From Paenibacillus spongiae (lineage in GTDB: Bacteria > Bacillota > Bacilli > Paenibacillales > Paenibacillaceae), in contig NZ_CP091430.1 in the NCBI RefSeq assembly GCF_024734895.1, positions 7,069,501-7,133,500 of the forward strand: a stretch of 64,000 bases of DNA, written 5' to 3'. The notes beneath the pieces are model-generated. The model was not told the origin of the DNA. It saw nothing but the letters and a program-made list of their open reading frames with translations, and searched no databases. Every line of letters starts with the position of its first letter. The stretch's first letter is position 1. The translations under genes were made by a program, and so were the position numbers. Shown in pieces: positions 35,725 through 43,088 of the stretch.

Positions 35725-36543
35725 TCATGTGGAAGGACGATGTTTCGTGACATTCTCTTTATCGCGCATCACTTTCACTGCGAATTTCGGCAGCGCAAGC
35801 ATCCGCTTGTAACGCGTCGGCTGCTTTATCAGCCGGTAAAACCATTCCAGCCGCAGCCGCTGAAAAACGACCGGAGCACGCTTGACGACGCCGGCAATGA
35901 CGTCAAAGCTTCCGCCGACGCCCATCATGATAGGCACGTCCAAAGCTGACTTATGACGGGACAACCAAGGCTCCTGCGTCTCGACGGACCGGGCGACGAA
36001 GAGCAAATCCGGCTTGGTCTCACGCACTTGAGCGATGACCTCTTCGTCCTGCTCCGGTCCGAAGAAGCCGTTCCGGTAACCTGCGATCGTGATTCGCGGA
36101 TACTGCTGCTTCAGACGCTTGGCGGTTTCTTCGATAACCTCCTGCGAGGATCCGAGCAGGAACACCCGCCAGCCCCGCGTCTCGCCTGCACGCAGCAGCT
36201 CATGCATGAGATCGTAACCCGCAACCCGCTCCGCTACCGGCTGCCCCACGCGGGAGGCCGCCCATACGACGCCGGTTCCATCCGGAACGACCAGCTCCGC
36301 CGCCCTCATCGCCTGGTCATAGACGGGATTCTCGATCGCGGCCATAACCATGATGGGATTGCCTGTAATGACGTGAGTTAGAATGCGATTGTCCACGCGC
36401 TCCGTCAAGAAGCGAACCGTATCGGCCATATTCAATTTCGAGAAAGGGATGCCATAGATCGATACGGTCGGAATTCCGGCGTCAGCGGCCGCTCTTACCG
36501 GCGCTTCGCCGTTTGTTTGACGCTTGGAAGTGGACTGGCTCAT
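35725..36543 (-). CDS. tagA: TagA/WecG-family N-acetylmannosaminyltransferase
   Basis: 272 residues of the WecG/TagA/CpsF family: TVSIYGIPFSKLNMADTVRFL at the start, HVITGNPIMVMAAIENP, LVVPDGTGVVWAA (the conserved DGxG...A), and GVGGSFDVIAGVVKRAP..QRLRLEWFYRL near the C-terminus. TagA adds ManNAc to GlcNAc-PP-undecaprenol, making the linkage disaccharide of wall polymers, and so acts directly after TagO. It starts 24 bp after csaB. The basic C-terminal tail (KFAVKVMRDKENVTKHRPST) would bind the membrane. Confidence 0.93.
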   Translation of the reverse strand: MSQSTSKRQTNGEAPVRAAADAGIPTVSIYGIPFSKLNMADTVRFLTERVDNRILTHVITGNPIMVMAAIENPVYDQAMRAAELVVPDGTGVVWAASRVGQPVAERVAGYDLMHELLRAGETRGWRVFLLGSSQEVIEETAKRLKQQYPRITIAGYRNGFFGPEQDEEVIAQVRETKPDLLFVARSVETQEPWLSRHKSALDVPIMMGVGGSFDVIAGVVKRAPVVFQRLRLEWFYRLIKQPTRYKRMLALPKFAVKVMRDKENVTKHRPST

Positions 36544-36567
36544 TTACGTATTTCACCTCAATTTGTA

Positions 36568-37773
36568 TTAACGAAGCAGATGGACGATTTGTTGCGCAGG
36601 CCTGCGCGCTTCCTGCTTCAATTGTTCGATCCCCGCCCGGTGCGTTTCCAGCCACTCGCCGCGATGATCCAGGAGACGGGATGCCTCGGAGGCGAATACC
36701 TCGGGATCCAGCGACTCCGTCGTACCGACGGGCTTCAGATCCAGCCGGTTAAGGAACTGGTCGATCTTCGGATCGTAAGACAGCCCCAGCATCGGCACCG
36801 ATTGATTAGCGGCATAAATTAACGCATGGAGCCTCATGCCGAACAGCAAGTCGCACCGGCTCACCTCCAGCAGCATTCGCTGGGGGTTGTCGCCTGACTC
36901 GGCGAGCTCGGCCGTAATGCCGGGGGCCAGCTCGCCGAGCTGCCCGATCACCCATTTCGACGCTTCCACGTCCGATGGGGTGTGAAAGGGCAAGAACCGC
37001 AGCCTTACCGCCCGGCTGCGGGCCAGCGCGCCAAGCGCGGCGGCTGCGCGCGCCAGGTCGGCCCCATCTTTGCGCCAATGGCGCAAAGACACGCCGACCA
37101 GCGGCGCCTGCGCCGCTTCGCCCGGCGCCAAGCCGCCTGCGGCGGCCGGCCCCGCGGCTGCGCCCGCGGCACCGCCGCCCCCTGCCGTGCCGGCTTCGCC
37201 CGGCGCCGGCAGCGGCAACCCCATCACCGGATCGGGTACAACCTCGATCCGGCCTTGCTCCACGCCCATCCGCCCCAACAAGGCGGCGGATTCGGCGTCT
37301 CGCACGGACACGTACGCGCTGCGGCGCATAACGCCGCGGATCAACCGGTCCATCCACCGCCGGTTCACCGGCCCGATGCCTTGCGCGTACACGAACGTCG
37401 GCTTGCGCAGCAGCTGCGCGAGCCGCAGGATGCCCGTGTAATACGGGATCGTCAGCGCACCTGTCGCATCCTGCAGCAGACTGCCGCCGCCGCTGATGAG
37501 CCCGTCGCTGCTGCGGATGGCCTTGATCACATCCGGCAGACGCATACGGTGTGCGGACTCGACGCCGTACATCTCGCTCGTCCAGGCCGGATCGATCGAC
37601 AAGACGATCGGCTCGATCCGGATGCCTGTACTTGCGCCCTCTTCCGCAAGAGCGGTAAGAACAGACTTCAAGACCGCCTCATCGCCGCTGTTGCGGAATC
37701 CATAATAACCGGAGACGACTACGCGCCGGACTTGAAACTGTGCTGCACCTTCAGCGCGATGCGCGATAGCCAT
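36568..37773 (-). CDS. csaB: CsaB, polysaccharide pyruvyl transferase
   Basis: 401 residues from the ATG at 37771-37773, favoured because AAGGGG precedes it; an ATG ten codons upstream has no ribosome site. Family features: VVVSGYYGFRNSGDEAVLKS near the start, SGGGSLLQDATG, FVYAQGIGP, GVSLRHWRK, GMRLHALIYAANQSVPMLGLSYDPKI and a helical C-terminus. CsaB adds pyruvate ketals to secondary cell wall polymers, the ligand of SLH domains, so it is the functional link between this cluster and the SLH proteins here. A low-complexity Gly/Ala/Pro insertion lies near residues 184-222. It overlaps the end of the DUF5693 gene by about 55 bp. Confidence 0.94.
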   Translation of the reverse strand: MAIAHRAEGAAQFQVRRVVVSGYYGFRNSGDEAVLKSVLTALAEEGASTGIRIEPIVLSIDPAWTSEMYGVESAHRMRLPDVIKAIRSSDGLISGGGSLLQDATGALTIPYYTGILRLAQLLRKPTFVYAQGIGPVNRRWMDRLIRGVMRRSAYVSVRDAESAALLGRMGVEQGRIEVVPDPVMGLPLPAPGEAGTAGGGGAAGAAAGPAAAGGLAPGEAAQAPLVGVSLRHWRKDGADLARAAAALGALARSRAVRLRFLPFHTPSDVEASKWVIGQLGELAPGITAELAESGDNPQRMLLEVSRCDLLFGMRLHALIYAANQSVPMLGLSYDPKIDQFLNRLDLKPVGTTESLDPEVFASEASRLLDHRGEWLETHRAGIEQLKQEARRPAQQIVHLLR

Positions 37774-39821
37774 CGATTCCAAACCCCTTCCAGTACCTGC
37801 CATACCGCAATGAACACCAGTCCGATAATCGCGCCCATTCCGAGACCGAGAGCCACGCGAATGAGTGAAATGTAGAGCGGCGTGTGAATATGGGCAAGCG
37901 TGTCAACCATCGACAGCTGGCCGATTGAGCCTACGATAAAGAATACCCACGCCGCGCGGTAGCGAAGCGCCAGGAACAGCCCGAACAGGAATAACGGATG
38001 CGACAGCATAAATTCCTTGAAGCGCGGCCGCACGCCGAACGTCGATTCGAGAATGTTGCGGAAGACCAGCTCCAGCTGAGAAGCTTGTCCTTCATTGCCG
38101 GTCCGGGACAGATAGTACATGCCCACGACACCGAGCACGGCCGCTATGACGACCCACAGCACGGTAATTTGCATCGTGAGCAGCTTGCGAAGATTGCCGA
38201 TCACGGAATCGCCGGTATACAGGAATACATACAGCGCGGATAAAGCGATCGGCGCCAGATGAAGCAGACTGACTCCGCGGAACTGCTCCAGTACAAGCGA
38301 ATACGTAATATTGTTCAACAGTCCGAATACGTATGGAGTCCCTAGCATCGAGATGACAGCGGTCATGGCAAAGATCGAGAGCGCCATGGCCAAGCGGCGT
38401 CCTGCCGATAGACCTGGGAAGAACCATCTCATCCCCCCCGCCGGTGTCTCGCCCGCTCCCCCTATCGGACGCAAATGTCCGGTTGTGTGGGCTTTTACGC
38501 GGCCAACAGCCCATATAATCCCAAGTGTCGGCGCACTGATGGCTGCGCCCAGCGCAAGTCCTTGCTCCAGCATCGGCTTCGAGACCACATACAGTCCGGC
38601 ACTGCCGATAAGCCCCAGCAGGAACACCGGAATGGCGGTGCCGGGCAAGAATGCACTGATTAACAGGGCAATGAGCGCAACCGCCCCAAGACAAATGATC
38701 GCCTTCAGCGGCTTATGCCAGGATGGCGAAGTATGTTCGAACGGCTCCGCCTGGCCCATCGTGAACCCAAGCCCTTCAAGCTTCGCTACCGCGCCTTCCG
38801 GCCCTTTCAACGCTTCATAAATATTGTTCAGCGGGTGCACCACAGACGCCTTCTCGCTGTTGCGGGACGGTGCCGCCTTCAGGAAGAACATCCGGATGTT
38901 TCGGTCCTTGGCAGCCAGCTGGAACCGGTCGGATATCGCCTCCGGACTCATGGTCGCCGCATCGCCGTCAGGCAGCGAATACAGCCGGACGACATTGTAA
39001 TCCGACAGATAAGCAAGTGAATTCATGCCCTTCTGCTGCTTAGAATTCTCGATTGTTACGATTCCAATACCATATTCCTTCAGAAGCGAAGCAAAGCCGG
39101 CGATGCTCTTCTTCTCAGGGTTATCGCGGTAGCCCTTGACGGCATTGCCTTCAAACAGGATCCGCTGCACACCCATCTCCTTATAATCAGAAAGCAGCTT
39201 CTCCGTTTCCTCCTGATCGTAGGCCATCCGGTCAGACAGACGGAGCACGATAGACAGTCCTTTGTCGCGAATCTTCTGGACCGATAGCGGATCCGGATCC
39301 ATCGGCTTGAGGAGCGCATTCGCCGTTGGTGTTTCCAGCACTAGCCCGGAACGCCCTTCGAAGCTCCAAGGCCGAACGGGAATGTCCCAGCCCTCGAACG
39401 TTGCCTCGATCATCGGGCGCAGTGCGGTTTCTTCTTCTTTACCCGCGAACAAGATATAGGTGAAATTTTCATCGCCAGGAATTGGCTCGCCGGTAAGCTC
39501 GCTGGCGCTCTCGGTATCGTAGACCGAGAGGCGGCCCGACCATATCATCTCTTCCAGCGTGCTCTCGTACACAGCCATAGAGTGAACGCCAGCTTCCTTC
39601 ATATTCGTTAGCTGCTCGTCGATGAACGCCTTCGGATGCGCTTGATAGGACGCCACCTGGACGAGCGCGCGATAATCGAAGACGAACTCCACTTTCTTCG
39701 CCGTTTCTTCCATTTGCCAGCGCGTTGCGCCTAGCGGCAGAGCCGCCAGGACGCCCACGAGGGTCAGCACCCACATCAATGCCCGCGCCTTACGATTCCA
39801 TTGCTGCCAAGATTGTTGCAC
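37719..39821 (-). CDS. DUF5693 family membrane protein
   Basis: 700 residues from the GTG at 39819-39821, which has AAGGAG eight bases before it; a GTG three codons upstream overlaps that site. One N-terminal membrane segment precedes a ~330-residue soluble domain (VFDYRALVQVASYQAHPKAFIDEQL, VQRILFEGNAVKGY) with a TIM-barrel-like strand-helix rhythm. About ten C-terminal hydrophobic segments follow. This is the layout of DUF5693 proteins found beside csaB in Paenibacillaceae. The position and overlap with csaB suggest a role in wall-polymer pyruvylation or export, but the function is unknown. Confidence 0.82.
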   Translation of the reverse strand: MQQSWQQWNRKARALMWVLTLVGVLAALPLGATRWQMEETAKKVEFVFDYRALVQVASYQAHPKAFIDEQLTNMKEAGVHSMAVYESTLEEMIWSGRLSVYDTESASELTGEPIPGDENFTYILFAGKEEETALRPMIEATFEGWDIPVRPWSFEGRSGLVLETPTANALLKPMDPDPLSVQKIRDKGLSIVLRLSDRMAYDQEETEKLLSDYKEMGVQRILFEGNAVKGYRDNPEKKSIAGFASLLKEYGIGIVTIENSKQQKGMNSLAYLSDYNVVRLYSLPDGDAATMSPEAISDRFQLAAKDRNIRMFFLKAAPSRNSEKASVVHPLNNIYEALKGPEGAVAKLEGLGFTMGQAEPFEHTSPSWHKPLKAIICLGAVALIALLISAFLPGTAIPVFLLGLIGSAGLYVVSKPMLEQGLALGAAISAPTLGIIWAVGRVKAHTTGHLRPIGGAGETPAGGMRWFFPGLSAGRRLAMALSIFAMTAVISMLGTPYVFGLLNNITYSLVLEQFRGVSLLHLAPIALSALYVFLYTGDSVIGNLRKLLTMQITVLWVVIAAVLGVVGMYYLSRTGNEGQASQLELVFRNILESTFGVRPRFKEFMLSHPLFLFGLFLALRYRAAWVFFIVGSIGQLSMVDTLAHIHTPLYISLIRVALGLGMGAIIGLVFIAVWQVLEGVWNRWLSRIALKVQHSFKSGA

Positions 39822-39839
39822 GCCTTCCACTCCTTAAGC

Positions 39840-41537
39840 CTAGTTGTCGACCCTTTTCATAACCGCCTGCGTCAGGCGTTTGATCGCCGCAGCCGCTTCG
39901 CTCTGCGATGTGCCGCAAACGGCAAAATATACTTTGATCTTTGGTTCCGTCCCTGACGGACGCAAACAGAACCACGATCCATCCGCCAGCATAAACTTCA
40001 GCACATTCTCCGGAGGCAGCCCATCCAACCCGGGTGCGTAGTCGAGAACCTTCTCGACCTTCACGCCGTCCACCTCGGACGGCGGGCTGCTCCGCCAATC
40101 GTTCATAATAGAAGCAATTTGCTGTACGCCGTCGATTCCTTTCAGCGTTCTGGATTCCAAGTGTTCCATATAAGTGCCGAACTGTGCATACAATTCTTGA
40201 AGGATGTCGTACAGCGTCTTGCCTTGGCTCTTATAATAAGCAGCCGCTTCCGCAATGAGCATCGAAGCGATTACCGCATCCTTGTCGCGAGCGTAAGTCC
40301 CTGCCAGATAGCCGTAGCTTTCTTCGTAACCGAATAGAAAGCTCTTCTCGCCCGTTTGGGCGTACGCCGTCATTTTTTCCCCGATGTATTTGAAGCCCGT
40401 CAAGGTGTTGACCACGTCTACTCCGTAATGACGGGCAATATCCGCCCCCATCTCGCTGGTAACGATCGTCTTCACGACGACCCCATTGCCGGGCAGCTGA
40501 CCGCGTTCCTGCAGCGTGCTCAGGAAGTAGTGGACCATAATGGCGCCGGATTGGTTGCCGGAGAGCACGAAGTAGCTGCCTTCGTTGTCGCGCACGACCG
40601 CGCCCATCCGGTCGCAGTCCGGATCCGTACCGATAATGATGTCGGCACCGATTTCTTCGCCAAGCTTCATCGCGAGCGTGAAGGCTTCGCGCTCCTCGGG
40701 ATTCGGCGATTTCACAGTGCTGAAATAGCCGTCAGGCTGCTCTTGCTCCGCAACAATATGTACGTTCGTGAAACCAGCCTGCTTCAATACGCGGCGTACC
40801 GGCATATTCCCCGCGCCGTGCAGTGGTGTGAACACGACCGAGAATTTTTCGCCCAGGCCGCTCTTGAGCAGATCGCCGTTCAAGCTTTGCTGTACAACGG
40901 TATCCACATACTGCTGATCCGCCTCATCATCCAGCCAGCGCAGCAGGCCTCTGCCTTCCGCTTCCTCACGGCAGATCCGCTTCACTTGATCGAAGCCCGA
41001 TACCTGCTGTATTGCGCTAATTGCCTGCTCCGCATCGGCGGGAACAAGCTGGCCGCCATCCGCGCCATATACCTTGTAACCATTGTACTCCGGCGGGTTG
41101 TGGCTCGCCGTGATGACGATGCCCCCTGCGGCGCCCAGCGCGCGTACCGCGAACGACAGCTGCGGAGTGGGCCGCAGCGACGGGAACAAATAAGTCGTGA
41201 TGCCGTTAGCCGCCAGCACCAGCGCTGAATCAAGCGCAAATTCCGGCGAGTTGTTCCGCGAATCATGCGCGATGACAACCGATGGGCTTGCGCTCTTCCC
41301 GTTTAGCCAGTTCGCCAAGCCTTGCGTCGCCTTCCCTACCGTATAGGGATTCATCCGATTCGTGCCTGCGCCCATAACGCCGCGCAATCCGCCCGTCCCG
41401 AATTCCAAATCCCGATAGAAACGGTCCTCGATTTCTTTTGCGTTGCCTGCCAGAGCGGACAGTTCGTCCTTCGTAGCTTTATCGATCGATGGATCGTTCA
41501 GCCATGCTTCATAACGTTCTTGTGCGGTTAGAGTCAT
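39840..41537 (-). CDS. pgcA: Phospho-sugar mutase, phosphoglucomutase type (PgcA-like)
   Basis: 565 residues, the length of Bacillus PgcA. All alpha-D-phosphohexomutase motifs are present: catalytic serine in TASHNPPEYNGYKVY near residue 146, metal-binding loop GTDPDCDRMG near 303, sugar loop GYEESYGYL, and phosphate loop RPSGTEPKIKVYF near the C-terminus. It interconverts glucose-1-P and glucose-6-P (possibly also mannose phosphates) and supplies nucleotide sugars for wall polymers and glycolipids. The ATG follows AAGGAAC. It lies between fabZ and the DUF5693-csaB-tagA genes. Confidence 0.94.
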   Translation of the reverse strand: MTLTAQERYEAWLNDPSIDKATKDELSALAGNAKEIEDRFYRDLEFGTGGLRGVMGAGTNRMNPYTVGKATQGLANWLNGKSASPSVVIAHDSRNNSPEFALDSALVLAANGITTYLFPSLRPTPQLSFAVRALGAAGGIVITASHNPPEYNGYKVYGADGGQLVPADAEQAISAIQQVSGFDQVKRICREEAEGRGLLRWLDDEADQQYVDTVVQQSLNGDLLKSGLGEKFSVVFTPLHGAGNMPVRRVLKQAGFTNVHIVAEQEQPDGYFSTVKSPNPEEREAFTLAMKLGEEIGADIIIGTDPDCDRMGAVVRDNEGSYFVLSGNQSGAIMVHYFLSTLQERGQLPGNGVVVKTIVTSEMGADIARHYGVDVVNTLTGFKYIGEKMTAYAQTGEKSFLFGYEESYGYLAGTYARDKDAVIASMLIAEAAAYYKSQGKTLYDILQELYAQFGTYMEHLESRTLKGIDGVQQIASIMNDWRSSPPSEVDGVKVEKVLDYAPGLDGLPPENVLKFMLADGSWFCLRPSGTEPKIKVYFAVCGTSQSEAAAAIKRLTQAVMKRVDN

Positions 41538-41610
41538 AGTTCCTTACCGTCCTCTCCAGTTCTGTCTTGTTTCCTAATAAATATATATCAAGTTAGATGT
41601 TTACGTATCC

Positions 41611-42048
41611 TTATGCTTTCTTAGGGTCAGACAAGGCGAACATGATTTCGCCTTCCGCCACGACTTTGTCTCCAACCTTCGCCGTAGCCTGGCCTTTGCC
41701 AATCGGCCCCTTCAAGCGCGTAATCTCCACTTCAAGGATGAGGGTGTCGCCCGGCGTTACCTGCCCGCGGAAGCGGAAATTATCGATTCCGGCGAAGAAG
41801 CCGATTTTTCCCCGGTTCGCTTCAACCATTAAGATGGCGACGGTCCCGACCTGTGCCAGCGCTTCCACAATAAGAACGCCCGGCATGACCGCATATTCCG
41901 GGAAGTGACCGGCGAAGAAGGGCTCATTCATCGTAACGTTCTTAAGGCCTACGGCGCGCTTCCCTTCTTCTACCTCCAGAATTCGGTCAACGAGCAAAAA
42001 TGGCGGACGGTGAGGTATAATTTCTTGAATTTGTTGAATATCGAGCAT
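41611..42048 (-). CDS. fabZ: FabZ, 3-hydroxyacyl-ACP dehydratase
   Basis: 145 residues from the ATG at 42046-42048 (AAAGGAAG upstream); a start nine codons earlier would overlap that ribosome site. The hot-dog fold carries the active site in FFAGHFPEYAVMPGVLIVEALAQ, with the catalytic His and Glu, and IPHRPPFLLVDRI at the N-terminus. It dehydrates 3-hydroxyacyl-ACP in the type II fatty acid cycle. The mbl-flhO-flhP...fabZ neighbourhood matches B. subtilis (ywpB). Confidence 0.96.
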   Translation of the reverse strand: MLDIQQIQEIIPHRPPFLLVDRILEVEEGKRAVGLKNVTMNEPFFAGHFPEYAVMPGVLIVEALAQVGTVAILMVEANRGKIGFFAGIDNFRFRGQVTPGDTLILEVEITRLKGPIGKGQATAKVGDKVVAEGEIMFALSDPKKA

Positions 42049-42149
42049 CGATGCATACTTCCTTTCATGATTCACGTTTAATTTTCATTCAATTGTGCCA
42101 CACTAGACCATATCCTTCGTGAAACTGCAGTCATGGGGGTTAAGATAAG

Positions 42150-42202
42150 GGAGCTTGGCCGAAAGAGACGAAAAGCGTCGACGGCCAAGCTTCTTCTTTT
42201 TG
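42150..42202. other. Double hairpin between pgsA-like gene and fabZ
   Basis: GAGCTTGGCCG (42151-42161) pairs with CGGCCAAGCTTC (42182-42193) around a smaller GAC-N7-GTC hairpin. The T-rich tail (TTCTTCTTTTTG) follows it on the plus strand, so it is a better terminator for rightward than leftward transcription, although both flanking genes point left. Confidence 0.6.
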
Positions 42203-42258
42203 TTATCGCCTTATCCTCTGCCTCTCGTCCCCCGCTTCCGGCTATCCCCCTAGGCAGC

Positions 42259-42834
42259 CTAAGCTTGATGCGTATCGTCCCGGGCTTGCTCCTCTTCCAT
42301 CCGCTGCGCGGCGGCTTCATCGGTCCACTCTTCTCTGTTAAGCGCAACGAACAGGAATATGTAGATAAACGTGGTAATAAACGAAAAAATGATGACCCCC
42401 CATAGATAGGTACGGGCAAAAGGAAGCTCGAAGAAAATGAACATGATGGCAAAATAATAAAGCACCGTCGTTAATTTGCCCATCCAATTCGCCGGCACCG
42501 TCTTCTTCCCCCGAAAATGGAAAAATGCCGATCCGGCAATCATGCCTAAATCCCGTATGAAAATCGCCGCGCCTGCGCTCCACGGTATATGTCCCGTAAT
42601 TAACAGCGACAAAATAACCGTGATCATCATCGTTTTGTCGGCGAGCGGATCCAGCATGGCACCTACGGTTGTCACCTGACCGTGCTTGCGTGCCAAGTAT
42701 CCGTCCAATATATCTGTCAGACCGGCGACAACGACGATGACGAAGGCCCCGATCAATTGTCCCGATGCAAAGACAGAGATATAGACGGGGATGAGCGCGA
42801 ATCGCAGCATCGTGAGCAAATTCGGCAGATTCAA
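42259..42834 (-). CDS. CDP-alcohol phosphatidyltransferase (PgsA-like)
   Basis: 191 residues with about five hydrophobic segments. The active-site motif DGxxAR-N8/9-GxxxDxxxD is complete in DILDGYLARKHGQVTTVGAM followed by LDPLADK. MNLPNLLTMLRFALIPVYIS is the usual N-terminus of phosphatidylglycerophosphate synthases, but a second PgsA may exist elsewhere, so the exact alcohol acceptor is uncertain. The Glu/Arg-rich C-terminus is cytosolic. Confidence 0.9.
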   Translation of the reverse strand: MNLPNLLTMLRFALIPVYISVFASGQLIGAFVIVVVAGLTDILDGYLARKHGQVTTVGAMLDPLADKTMMITVILSLLITGHIPWSAGAAIFIRDLGMIAGSAFFHFRGKKTVPANWMGKLTTVLYYFAIMFIFFELPFARTYLWGVIIFSFITTFIYIFLFVALNREEWTDEAAAQRMEEEQARDDTHQA

Positions 42835-43088
42835 CTGTCACGCCCCCCCAACCTTTTCTATTGTTTCTCTAAGGATGACGCCGCAAAGTTCCTCAATCAT
42901 TATACCTCTACGTATGCAAAAATAAAACCACTTGCAGCTTCATAAACCCGTGTATCCCCCCCGACCTGGGTCCTGTTTATGCAAAATAAATGGGCGTCTT
43001 TTTCCACATGTCTTCAATTTTAGCGGATGGATACCGTTAATAACAGAAGGAGAAGAAATCACAAGAAGCTGGAGGTAACCTAAAAACT

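Noticed and set aside
42078..42452. Second frame covering the end of the pgsA-like gene and the hairpin
   Set aside because: It overlaps a clear CDP-alcohol phosphatidyltransferase frame, is Ser/Arg-rich, and crosses the palindrome.
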